NCBI RefSeq assembly: GCF_005889715.1
Contig: NZ_VCKW01000070.1
Span: forward strand, 1 to 33,623
Direction: 5' to 3'
DNA from: Actinomadura soli
Lineage (GTDB): Bacteria > Actinomycetota > Actinomycetes > Streptosporangiales > Streptosporangiaceae
Length of the DNA: 33,623 nucleotides
The translations under genes were made by a program, and so were the position numbers. The notes beneath the pieces were generated by a model, which was not told the DNA's origin, did no database searches, and worked only from the letters and a program-made list of their open reading frames with translations. Positions 15,844 to 25,639 of this stretch are shown one piece after another (position 1 is the first letter of the stretch; the number at the start of each line of letters is the position of its first letter).

Positions 15844-16833
15844 GTGCGCGATCTACTGAGCCTGCCCAAAGCCCATCTGCACGTCCATCTGGAGAGCACC
15901 GTGCGGTGGGCCACGCTCCGGGAGATCGGTGCGGCCAATGGCGTGCGGGTGCCCGGCGACGTGGGCGCCTTCGGAAGCTTCGCCGCCTTCTTCGCGCAGA
16001 ACGATCTTGTCCGGGCCTGTCTGCGCCGTCCCGCCGACTTCCGGAGGGTCGCCTTCGAGTTCTGCGAGGACGAGGCCGCTCAGGGCGTCCGTTACGCCGA
16101 GGTGTCCTTTACCGCGGCCGGCCACGGCGAGCGGCTCGGCGACCTCGACATGCCGCTGGCGGCCGTCCTGGAGGGTCTGGACGCCGGACACGAGGCGTTC
16201 GGGATCGAGTGCCGCCTCATCCTCGACCACTCCCGGCGCCGCTCCGTCGAACGCGCCTGGCGGACTCTCGACCTCGCCCGCCGCCACGACGGCGTCGTGG
16301 CCGCCATCGGGCTCGCCGGTGACGAGGCCCACCCCGGTGACCCGTTCAATGAGGTGTTCGCCGCCGCCCGAGACGCGGGCCTGCATGTTGTTCACCACGC
16401 GGGCGAAGGCGAAGGCCCGGCGAGCATCCGCCAGGCGATCGGCCCCGGCTGCGCCGAACGCCTTGGCCACGGCATCCGCATCCTGGACGACCCGGGCCTC
16501 GTCGCCGAAGTCCGCGAACGCCAGATCCCCCTGGAGGTGTGCCCCTCCTCCAACGTTGCCCTGGGCTTCGCCCCCTCCCTCGAAGACCACCCCCTTCCCC
16601 GCCTCCTGGACGCGGGCCTGATCGTGACTCTCAACACCGACATCCCCGCCCTGATCAGCGCTCCGCTCGCCACCGAATACGCCCGCGTCCGCGACGCCTT
16701 CGGCTACGACGACCGGAGCCTCGCCGAGCTGGCCCGTGCCGGCATAGACGCCTCATTCGCCCCCGCCTCGACCAAGGCCCGCCTTCACCGGGAAATCACC
16801 ACCTGGCTGTCCACCCCTGGAGCTAGAGGGTGA
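15844..16833 (+). CDS. Adenosine deaminase family protein (substrate uncertain)
   Basis: 329-residue metal-dependent TIM-barrel deaminase, the normal length for Add. The zinc and catalytic residues are present: His13 and His15 (HLHVHLE), His185 with catalytic Glu188 in HAGE, His209 in LGHGIRI and zinc Asp266. Two positions differ from textbook adenosine deaminases: the Gly after HLE is Ser18, and the second Asp of NTDDP is Ile267 (NTDIP). The latter Asp normally contacts the purine, so the substrate may differ from adenosine. GTG start, with TAGCTT 6 bases upstream and no ribosome site (leaderless pattern). Its 3' end overlaps the convergent regulator gene by 11 bases. Confidence 0.82.
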   Translation: MRDLLSLPKAHLHVHLESTVRWATLREIGAANGVRVPGDVGAFGSFAAFFAQNDLVRACLRRPADFRRVAFEFCEDEAAQGVRYAEVSFTAAGHGERLGDLDMPLAAVLEGLDAGHEAFGIECRLILDHSRRRSVERAWRTLDLARRHDGVVAAIGLAGDEAHPGDPFNEVFAAARDAGLHVVHHAGEGEGPASIRQAIGPGCAERLGHGIRILDDPGLVAEVRERQIPLEVCPSSNVALGFAPSLEDHPLPRLLDAGLIVTLNTDIPALISAPLATEYARVRDAFGYDDRSLAELARAGIDASFAPASTKARLHREITTWLSTPGARG

Positions 16834-17467
16834 TTCGGGGGGCGTTGCGGATTTCGCGGAGGAAGGGGTCGTTGTCGTCGTGCCATTGAGCAGGTGTGCG
16901 GACGACGGGGTGCACCGGGAGGGCCAGGCGGGCGGCGGCTTCCTGGGCGGCGTCGAAGGCGATGTCCGGGGCGATGTGTCCGATGACGAGGACCTCGACG
17001 TCGGCCGGATGGGCGCCCGGAGGGTGCTCGTAGCGTTCCGCCCAGGCGCCGAAGAGGTGCACCTCCCGGACCGACGGCAGCCGCCCGAACTCCTCGGCCA
17101 CCACCGCCGCCGGGCCGAAGGTCAGCATCAGGAGGTGGGCGAGGGGCTCGTACAGCGGGCTGTCGGCGTCCCGTCGCACGAGGCGTCCGGCCATGGTGCG
17201 GCGCAGGACGAGGATGCCCGCCCTGGCAAGGCGCTCCACCTCGCGCATCACGGAGGCGAGATCGGTGTGGAGCATCACCGCGAGATCGAGCATCGCCATC
17301 TCGCGTTCCGGCCCCAGCAGCAGCCGCGCCAGGAGCTCGCCCTGCAGGCGCGATCGGAAGATCGGAAGCTGGGCCGGCGCGGGAGACCGGACGTCCCGGA
17401 GGAACGCCTGAGCGACATGGGCCTCGCGGGCGCGCCCTCCCCGTTGAGGCTCCGCATTCGATCGCAT
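16823..17467 (-). CDS. Winged-helix (ArsR-like) protein fused to a degenerate nucleotidyltransferase domain
   Basis: 214 residues in two parts. Residues about 35-100 form an ArsR-like winged helix (FRSRLQGELLARLLL, then MAMLDLAVMLHTDLASVMREVERLARAGIL). Residues about 132-210 resemble a minimal nucleotidyltransferase (MNT): VREVHLFGAWAERY ... ADVEVLVIG. In active MNTs the motif is G-S followed by D-x-D; here it is Gly140-Ala141 and Asp156-Val-Glu158, so catalysis may be lost. Such fusions are common in actinobacteria but poorly understood. The ATG lies 6 bases after TAGTGT (17474-17479), with a TGTTCGAACA palindrome (17467-17476) over the start, a possible self-operator. Confidence 0.82.
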   Translation of the reverse strand: MRSNAEPQRGGRAREAHVAQAFLRDVRSPAPAQLPIFRSRLQGELLARLLLGPEREMAMLDLAVMLHTDLASVMREVERLARAGILVLRRTMAGRLVRRDADSPLYEPLAHLLMLTFGPAAVVAEEFGRLPSVREVHLFGAWAERYEHPPGAHPADVEVLVIGHIAPDIAFDAAQEAAARLALPVHPVVRTPAQWHDDNDPFLREIRNAPRITL

Positions 17468-17547
17468 GTTCGAACACTATGGTCCACCTCCGACATCCAC
17501 GGTCGCGTACGCGGGTGCCCGAAGGCAGTAGAACGGCGTTCTGTGGA

Positions 17548-17961
17548 TTACGGCCCGGCGTCGGGATCGAGAGGCTCCTCCGGCTCCGGGAGGAAGAGGC
17601 AGAACGGGTGTCCGACCGGGTCAATGTAGACACGAACGTCCTCATCGGGCTGGAAGTCGGCCAGGACGGCACCCGTGGCTTCTGCGTGCTCGCCGGCCAC
17701 GTCCAGGTCGTCCACCTCGATGTCCAGGTGGGCCATCATCTGCTGGGTACCCGCGGAGGCGGGCCATGTGGGCGCCTTGTAGAGCGGCTCCGTTTGGAAC
17801 GACAGCCCGGTTCCGCCGTTGGGCGGTCGCAGTTTCACCCAATGAGGCTCGTCCTGCACGACCGTCCAGCCCAGGAGGCGCCTGTAGAAGGCCGCCAGTG
17901 CGTGCGGGTCCGGGGCATCGAGGACGGGGGCGGACAGGGCCATGTGCGGCCGGTGACTCAT
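17548..17961 (-). CDS. VOC/glyoxalase family protein
   Basis: 137 residues forming two beta-alpha-beta-beta-beta modules. PHMALSAPVLDAPDPHALAAF begins module one and AHLDIEVDDLDVAGEHAEATG begins module two; VYIDPVGHPFCLFLPE ends the fold. Such proteins are lyases, dioxygenases or drug-binding resistance proteins; a specific role cannot be given. The ATG at 17961 has CAGGAG five bases upstream; the frame is open to 18096 but that part lacks family similarity. It lies 80 bases upstream of the winged-helix gene on the same strand, though that gene has its own promoter box. Confidence 0.88.
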   Translation of the reverse strand: MSHRPHMALSAPVLDAPDPHALAAFYRRLLGWTVVQDEPHWVKLRPPNGGTGLSFQTEPLYKAPTWPASAGTQQMMAHLDIEVDDLDVAGEHAEATGAVLADFQPDEDVRVYIDPVGHPFCLFLPEPEEPLDPDAGP

Positions 17962-18531
17962 GTCGGCTCCTGCGAGTCGTTCGGTACGCGGAAGCCGCCA
18001 CCAGTAAGGCTGCAAGCGGTGCGCGCACGCTGACAGCGGTAGGCGCATGCTGCCCGCAGGGACGCCAGCCATGCGCCTCTCATGCCTCACCACCATGCCC
18101 GCGCAGGAGCGCCAGGGACACAGCTAGGGCGCCAGGCACGCGGCCAGAGTAGGCGTCAGGCATGCGGCAGGAACGCTGGCCATGGCCCCGTGCAGGACGC
18201 CGGGCACACGGCCACAAGAGCGCGGGGCACACACGGGCAGAGGAGCGTCAGGCACACGGCCAGAGGGCCATCAGGCACGCGGCCAGAGGAAACGCTGGGC
18301 ATGCCGGTGCAGTGGCGTCAGGCACACGGGCTCCAGGGGCCTCGGCCACGCGGCCGAGGGAGCCCGGCCGGGCGAACGGGCCACAGGACACTGGGCACGG
18401 CCCCAGGGACGCCAGGTACGTAGCCCACATGAACGCAGGCACGCTGTCGGACGGGGGCTGGGTATCGGCAAGAAGGGGCAGGCGGGGGCGCAGGAGCGTT
18501 CGATGTGCGGCCGGAGAGGGGCTGGGCATGC
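17962..18531. repeat. Gene-free interval filled with degenerate repeats of about 23 bp
   Basis: No gene is supported. From about 18100 to 18420 the DNA is a decayed tandem array whose units resemble CAGGCACGCGGCCAGAG. That 17-mer is exact at 18133-18149 and 18272-18288, with a one-mismatch copy at 18249-18265 (23 bases from the next). GCGTCAGGCACACGG is exact at 18245-18259 and 18315-18329. Several open frames cross it on both strands, but they are low-complexity and not conserved-looking. Confidence 0.75.
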
Positions 18532-18572
18532 GGAAGGGCCCGCAACCGGTTGGATCCGGTGCGGGCCCTTCC
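18532..18572 (-). terminator. clpC terminator hairpin
   Basis: GGAAGGGCCCGCA (18532-18544) pairs exactly with TGCGGGCCCTTCC (18560-18572), with an extra inner CCGG/CCGG pairing. It lies 9 bases past the clpC stop. Confidence 0.88.
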
Positions 18573-18581
18573 TGGACGTTC

Positions 18582-21119
<2,538 letters not shown>

Positions 21120-21150
21120 CTCGTCGCTCCTCACAGAGCGGTTGGGCAGA

Positions 21151-21168
21151 GTCCGGAACGTCCGGAAC
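21151..21168. repeat. Tandem GTCCGGAAC in the clpC leader
   Basis: Two exact, adjacent 9-bp copies 32-49 bases upstream of the clpC start. TCCGGA is itself palindromic, so this may be a paired regulator site or leader-RNA structure. Confidence 0.55.
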
Positions 21169-21287
21169 TGTCCTTCCGCATGCTAGCCCGCCCCGAGGAG
21201 GCCGCCCGGTGCACTCCCACCAGGAGACGTTCCCCAGCTAAGCGCTGTTCAGTCTCATCCAACTACCGCATCGGTGCGTCATGTTCC

Positions 21288-21435
21288 CGCTACGCCCCAA
21301 GCGAACGGGGGCTTTCCGCAGGTGGATCAAGGGGCGGGGCCAGAGTGCCGAATGGGGGTAAAGGTCCACCCGCGCGGCTTCTGTACCTCGCTCGGCGCCC
21401 GCGCAACCGTCCGGCCGCTACGCCACAAGCGAACG
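21288..21435. repeat. 20-bp dispersed repeat pair upstream of clpC
   Basis: CGCTACGCCCCAAGCGAACG at 21288-21307 recurs with one mismatch at 21416-21435, 128 bases apart. Both copies lie within 320 bases upstream of clpC and end in GCGAAC, so they are candidate regulator sites. Confidence 0.55.
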
Positions 21436-21558
21436 CCGACCACAGGACACGCGCCGCTGGACAGTGCCGCTGGACGGACGACGTTCCCCGTCCCATCCAA
21501 GTAAACCGGCTGAGTCAACCTGAACCACCACCAACCGGCCACTGGCTAACTAGCCGCC

Positions 21559-21634
21559 TAGCGACCCACACGGCCAGCGCCCCACACGGCTAGCGAGCCA
21601 TCCGGCTGGCGACCCAGTCGGCTGGCGAGCCGAC
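21559..21634. repeat. 16-bp tandem repeat, about 4.7 units
   Basis: Units at 21559, 21575, 21591 and 21607 (each 16 bases, type TAGCGACCCACACGGC) plus a partial at 21623 show a constant period with substitutions but no indels. Non-coding. Confidence 0.85.
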
Positions 21635-21832
21635 ACCACGAACGACCGCCCCGCGATAGGGCGCGCATGTACGAGTCCCTCGCCCCGACCACGCAACGGG
21701 GTCTCGTGACCACCGTGCGCGTACGCAGCGCCCCGCGAATGGGCCCGCCGCTTACGGGGGCTCACCTACCGGCCACGCGAGCGCACAGACAACCCACCGC
21801 GCGAGCAGCCTTCGCGCTCCGTCGACGTGGTC

Positions 21833-21880
21833 GATGGACCGCTGTATGCGCCGCCTGATGGACCGCTGTATGCGCCGCCT
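21833..21880. repeat. Perfect 24-bp tandem duplication
   Basis: 21833-21856 and 21857-21880 are identical (start GATGGACCGCTGTATG). The lack of any mismatch implies a recent event, unlike the older repeats around it. Confidence 0.92.
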
Positions 21881-22110
21881 GTATGTGACGCACTGATTCC
21901 GCTTACGGACTTGGCCCGCGTGTACCGGCCATGCGGACCGGGCCAACGCGTGAAACGGGTCACTCCGGAATCGACGCCTCGGACAAACCGATCAAGTGAA
22001 GGGGCGCCGCAACCGAAACGACTCCGCGCACGAAGTCGTCGCGCGCACTGGCCGCGCGTAGGAGCCGTGAACGGACCGCGCGGAAACGAGGTGCAGGCGG
22101 CTCGTTCAAC

Positions 22111-22445
22111 TGAACGGGAGGCGCGAGCGAACGGGCCTCGCGAACGGGCCGCGGGTGAAAACGGCGCCGCGGATGAACCGGCCGGATGAACCGCCAGGAG
22201 AACCGGCCGGGAGAACCAGAGGCTCAAGGACGCCTCAAGTGAAACGGGTGGGGGAATCGAGGGCGGGGAACGAGGCGAGGAACGGGCCGAGGGAACGAGC
22301 GAACGAGCCCGGAACGGCGACACAGGCGAACTCGGGGCGAACTCGGCTGAGCGAACGGGCCGCCGCAACAGCGCGCATGTGAAACCGGCGGACTGAACGG
22401 CTGAAGTGAACAGTGGACAGCGAACGGGCCGCAGACGAACGGCCC
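22111..22445. repeat. Scattered GAACGGGCC repeat field
   Basis: GAACGGGCC is exact at 22129, 22142, 22280, 22353 and 22422, with many GAACGG, GAACCGG and GAACGAG variants between them, often 10-14 bases apart. It lies just downstream of lsr2 and its terminator. Confidence 0.7.
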
Positions 22446-22468
22446 GTCCCGCGAACGGAGACGGGCCG
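22440..22468 (-). terminator. lsr2 terminator hairpin
   Basis: CGGCCCGTC (22440-22448) pairs with GACGGGCCG (22460-22468) across an 11-base loop, 14 bases past the lsr2 stop. Confidence 0.8.
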
Positions 22469-22482
22469 CCGGTGGGCGAGGG

Positions 22483-22806
22483 TCAGTTGGACGCCTCGTA
22501 CTGCTCGATCACATGGGCCGGGATCCTGCCGCGCTCATTGACCTTGATGCCATTGTTCTTGGCCCAGGCGCGGATCTCAGCACTGCGCTCGCGGCTGGAC
22601 GCGCCACGCTGCCGGCGACGGCGTGACCCCGTACCCGCCTTGCGCGACTTCTCCACGAACGGCTTAAGAGAATCCCGCAGCTTCGTTGCGTTGGCGCCAC
22701 TCAGGTCGATCTCGTAGGAGGCGCCGTCGATCGAGAACGCTACGGTCTCGTCCGCCTCGCCACCGTCGAGGTCGTCGACGAGAAGCACCTGAACCTTCTG
22801 TGCCAT
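22483..22806 (-). CDS. lsr2: Lsr2 nucleoid-associated xenogeneic silencer
   Basis: Lsr2 is a small actinobacterial H-NS-like protein that bridges DNA and silences AT-rich, often foreign genes. The 107 residues start with the dimerisation domain (MAQKVQVLLVDDLDGGEADETV...), then a basic linker with SRRRRQRG (61-68) and the C-terminal DNA-binding domain with the minor-groove motif Arg-Gly-Arg at 92-94 (NERGRIPAHV). The ATG at 22806 gives the canonical MAQK start; the frame is open further upstream without family similarity. A good promoter lies at 22853-22880. Position next to clpC is usual in actinobacteria. Confidence 0.98.
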   Translation of the reverse strand: MAQKVQVLLVDDLDGGEADETVAFSIDGASYEIDLSGANATKLRDSLKPFVEKSRKAGTGSRRRRQRGASSRERSAEIRAWAKNNGIKVNERGRIPAHVIEQYEASN

Positions 22807-22852
22807 GGGGACAGACCCTTTCGGCTTGAGCAAACTGCATTCGGTTGACAAA

Positions 22853-22880
22853 CATATACCGAGTAGTCCGCCGATGACAA
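22853..22880 (-). promoter_or_regulatory. lsr2 promoter (sigma70-type)
   Basis: On the minus strand TTGTCA (22875-22880) is followed after 16 bases by TATATG (22853-22858). An alternative -10, TATGTT, lies two bases on at 18-base spacing. This gives a leader of about 40 bases before the lsr2 ATG. Confidence 0.7.
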
Positions 22881-23148
22881 TTCCACCGCCGTCCTTCGAA
22901 CCGGCACTCCCCGGCGAAGTCCCCTTCCGGGCCGTGACCGGGTGTAATCGTGTCGTCGTTTCCAGCACGTCCGGCGGCGTGCCGGGCATGCCGGACGCGG
23001 GCCTGCGAATTTTCACCAGGCGGGATCGCCGCGGGGATTTCGGACCGCACCCATCTCGCGACACAGCGCGCTGACCTGCGACGATGCTCCAGCATTGGTC
23101 CGGGTTTGCGGACGGCTCGGCTTTCCACCAGACGGAACGCCCGAGCGC

Positions 23149-23170
23149 AAAAGGCCGTGCGGGCGGCCTT
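23149..23170 (-). terminator. Intrinsic terminator upstream of lsr2
   Basis: Read on the minus strand, AAGGCCG and CGGCCTT (23164-23170 and 23151-23157) form a stem with a 6-base loop followed by T residues, one of the few T-tailed hairpins here. It would isolate lsr2 from read-through of the argA-RDD operon. Confidence 0.7.
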
Positions 23171-23836
23171 AACGGCCGGGGCACACGGACACCGCGACCA
23201 CCGATTAACTCTGCCGTAACGGCACTAACCCGGGCCCGGGCGGGAATGGGACCGGGACCCGCCGGCGCCCGGCCTGGCAGCTGATCACCGCCCCTACAGG
23301 GCGATGTGGATGGATAACGGGCGGTGGCGCCCCACCGAAATCTGTTGCCGCCGCTTCGTGACGGGAAGTCACCAACCGCACTCTCCGCGTGGAAGCGGCC
23401 GGTACTCGCCTCATCCCAAAATCAGGAGATTGCGCCACAATCCCACCTCCGTCCCACTTCTTCAACCCGCGCCCCGACGAGGTCTCGTGGTCAGGTAGCG
23501 GTCTCCCCCGTTGTAGCGGGACACGTGGAGCGAAAGTTCCGTTCCAAGCGAGGCGGTGTCCCATCCGAAGTAAGTCCGGAGTCCTATGCGGGTCGGGACT
23601 CGGAGGAAGGACCAAGGACACGGAAGCGGCCCCTAAAGCGGAGGACGCGTCCGGGACGAGACACAACTCACCCAGTTTCAGGGCCGTAACCTGAGCAAGC
23701 TGCCTTTAGCCGCCCGAACGCCGGACGTCCGAAACAGAGCCGGCATCTCCGCGAAAGCCGCTATGGCCGGACACGCCCACTCCGCGCGCCGACGGATCAT
23801 GAGCCCGACGGCGCCGTGCCCGCCCCGTCCCTCAGT

Positions 23837-23854
23837 TCGGGCAAGGACGCCCGA
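23837..23854 (-). terminator. Hairpin after the argA-RDD operon
   Basis: TCGGGC (23837-23842) pairs with GCCCGA (23849-23854), 19 bases past the last stop of the operon. The stem is short, so this is a moderate call. Confidence 0.5.
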
Positions 23855-23873
23855 GAGGATCTCAGAAGGCCGA

Positions 23874-24815
23874 TCAATCGGTGGGCGGGCGTTTTACGAC
23901 CAGCGTCCCGGTGAGCCTGTCATGGACGGCCTGGCGGAGCGTGCCCTCGTACAAGGCTCCCGCGTTCGCCAACCAGAAGATGCCCGCGAGTAGCCCGGCA
24001 ACGGGAATCGGACGGGCCGCGATCGGCAGCGAATAGACCGCGGCGCGCACAACGGCGCGCACAACGTCCAGACGGGCCAGCTCACTGATCAACACGCCGT
24101 CCGTGTTGGCACCCGGCGTTGGTTCAGCCTCGCCCTCTCGCCCTTTCCGGAGATCGGCACCGAGTACTGGCTCCGTCTCAGGCACCCGTGTTTGCTCCGG
24201 CTCACCGCCCGACATTGGCCACGCCTCGCCGTCCCGAGATTGCGTCGGCGGGCCGTCCTGCGTTCGCTCTAGCCCGGCGTCGGACGTGAGCCCCGCTGAT
24301 GGGCCGGTGGCAGGAGCCTGAGTAGGAGCGACCCCATCACCCTGTTCTCGCTCCGGAAGGGCGTCAGCCGTGGGGTACTCCTCAGGAGCTCTGATTGGCC
24401 ACGGCTCGGCGGACGCGGCGGACGCGGCTGTGGCGCTCTCTGAAACCGCCTCAGGAGCCATCTGAGCGCCCGTTCCGGCGTCAGCCTCATCGCCATCCGC
24501 TGAGGGCGCTGAAGTCAGTTCAGAGCCTGCCTCAACGTCCGTCCCTCGGGATGCAGGCGCGGGACTCGCACCCGAGACGGTGATGGCGACCTCAATGCCT
24601 GCAACGCGCTTGCCGACTGTCCGGCCCCAGAGCGCCAGCTGAATCGCCTCGTAGAGCAGCATGCATCCGGCCAAGGCCGGTGGAGCGACGACGTCCACCG
24701 TGGGCCCGGACACCACTGCGCGGACGACGAGGATGACCGGCACGCCAACGATGAGAGTGTCGACGATGCGGGCCAGGAGGCGCTGGCCTGGCTCGGCGAG
24801 CGTTGCCTCCCTCAC
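23874..24815 (-). CDS. RDD family membrane protein with large acidic insertion
   Basis: RDD proteins are small membrane proteins of mostly unknown role; some act in sodium/proton exchange. The 313 residues show helix 1 with the family Arg/Asp (LLARIVDTLIVG, 13-24), helix 2 ending in YEAIQLALWGRTVGKRVAGIEV (55-76), then a low-complexity Ala/Glu/Pro/Ser insertion of about 165 residues (about 80-245), then the last helices and the closing HDRLTGTLVV (298-307). The insertion breaks the domain where relatives have a short loop. The GTG at 24815 was chosen: GGAG precedes it and it follows the upstream gene's stop by 4 bases; an ATG at 24863 would overlap that gene by 44 bases. Confidence 0.82.
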   Translation of the reverse strand: MREATLAEPGQRLLARIVDTLIVGVPVILVVRAVVSGPTVDVVAPPALAGCMLLYEAIQLALWGRTVGKRVAGIEVAITVSGASPAPASRGTDVEAGSELTSAPSADGDEADAGTGAQMAPEAVSESATAASAASAEPWPIRAPEEYPTADALPEREQGDGVAPTQAPATGPSAGLTSDAGLERTQDGPPTQSRDGEAWPMSGGEPEQTRVPETEPVLGADLRKGREGEAEPTPGANTDGVLISELARLDVVRAVVRAAVYSLPIAARPIPVAGLLAGIFWLANAGALYEGTLRQAVHDRLTGTLVVKRPPTD

Positions 24816-24819
24816 GGGC

Positions 24820-25635
24820 TTACTCCGCGTATTCGGTGTACTCGTCGTATCCGGTCCGCTCATCGATGACCAGTGTCCCGGCGAAGCGGTCGTGGAGGGC
24901 CTGATGCAGGGGCTGGTCCCAGATCGCCCACAGGTAGGCCATCAGCGCACCCGCCCAGACCAGCACCATCCCGTACGCGGCGTAGTCCCACACCATCACC
25001 GCGATGACGAGGAAGAAGAAGACGCCGATCTGGTAGCCCACGTGGACGATTCCCGCACGCCATATGGCCTGAGTGGTCGTCAGCGGTTGCCCGGCAGGCG
25101 CCTGGACGATGCCGAGGCCCATGATGCGTTTGCCGAGCGTCCGTCCAGACATGGACAGCTGCACGGCCTCGTACAGAAACGGCAGCACCGAGAGGACACA
25201 GAAGAGGGTGAAGATGATGGGCCAGTTCCACACACCCCCCTCGTCTTCAGTCTTGCTGCCTGGCTTGCCCAGCCCGAACGCCCCGATCGTGATCGGCAGG
25301 ACGAGCGCGAAGCCGAAGACCGCGACGAGCCCGTTGTCGATGAGCCGCGCGCCTGCACGGCGGAGTATTGGAGCCAGCAGCAGTTCGCCATCGCCGTGCT
25401 CGTCATAGGACGCGTCGTACGGCTGGTCGTACGCCGGCTGCTGCCCCCACTGCGGTTGCTGCGGTTGCTGCGGTTGCTGCGGTTGCGACGGCTGCTGCTG
25501 CCATTGCTGCTGAGGCGGGCTCTGCGGCTGCTGCTGAGGTTGCCTTGGGGGACCTTGGTACGGGGGCGGCGGGCCGTAGGAACCCTGCCCCTGCTGCGGT
25601 GGGTACCGCCGCCCGCGGTTCTGGGAATCGCTCAT
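24820..25635 (-). CDS. RDD family membrane protein with Pro/Gln-rich N-terminus
   Basis: 271 residues. Residues 1-80 are a disordered Pro/Gln/Tyr-rich cytoplasmic tail with QPQQPQQPQQP repeats. The RDD domain follows: RRAGARLIDNGLVAV (92-106, family Arg and Asp), helix about 138-158, FLYEAVQLSMSGRTLGKRIMG (153-173), two further helices (about 195-237) and HDRFAGTLVI (248-257). ATG at 25635 with GGAGGA eight bases upstream. It lies 4 bases after argA and 4 before the second RDD gene, a clear operon. Confidence 0.9.
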   Translation of the reverse strand: MSDSQNRGRRYPPQQGQGSYGPPPPYQGPPRQPQQQPQSPPQQQWQQQPSQPQQPQQPQQPQWGQQPAYDQPYDASYDEHGDGELLLAPILRRAGARLIDNGLVAVFGFALVLPITIGAFGLGKPGSKTEDEGGVWNWPIIFTLFCVLSVLPFLYEAVQLSMSGRTLGKRIMGLGIVQAPAGQPLTTTQAIWRAGIVHVGYQIGVFFFLVIAVMVWDYAAYGMVLVWAGALMAYLWAIWDQPLHQALHDRFAGTLVIDERTGYDEYTEYAE

Positions 25636-25639
25636 CGGG

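Larger units (their letters stand above)
21120..22439. other. Gene-free 1.3-kb interval upstream of clpC and downstream of lsr2
   Basis: No gene is supported on either strand; long frames here are Arg/Ser/Pro-rich and repetitive. Clear HspR (HAIR) or ClgR sites were looked for by eye near clpC and not found. The interval holds several unrelated repeat families described in separate entries, and otherwise appears to be decayed repeat DNA. The clpC promoter must lie in the first few hundred bases but was not identified with confidence. Confidence 0.7.
22881..23873. other. Gene-free 1-kb interval upstream of lsr2
   Basis: No gene is supported. It contains a minus-strand terminator (23149-23170), a 12-bp palindrome of alternating CCC/GGG (23229-23240) and the terminator hairpin of the RDD operon (23837-23854). 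Base composition is somewhat lower in GC than neighbouring genes. Frames crossing it are short and not family-like. Confidence 0.65.

Noticed and set aside
17467..17476. LexA (SOS) box near the winged-helix gene
   Set aside because: The sequence is GTTCGAAC; the actinobacterial SOS box needs TCGAAC and GTTCGA in the opposite order with a 4-base spacer.
18100..18420. CRISPR-like array
   Set aside because: Units are degenerate, about 23 bp, with no unique spacers of constant length and no cas genes.
21120..21435. HspR (HAIR) or ClgR site upstream of clpC
   Set aside because: Neither an inverted CTTGAGT/ACTCAAG nor a CGC-N5-GCG site with correct flanks was found by eye.
21766..22368. 200-residue frame on the minus strand between clpC and lsr2
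   Set aside because: Arg/Ser/Pro-rich and built over tandem repeats; no motif.
23205..23666. Frame of 153 residues upstream of lsr2
   Set aside because: No domain, no ribosome site, atypical composition; treated as non-coding.
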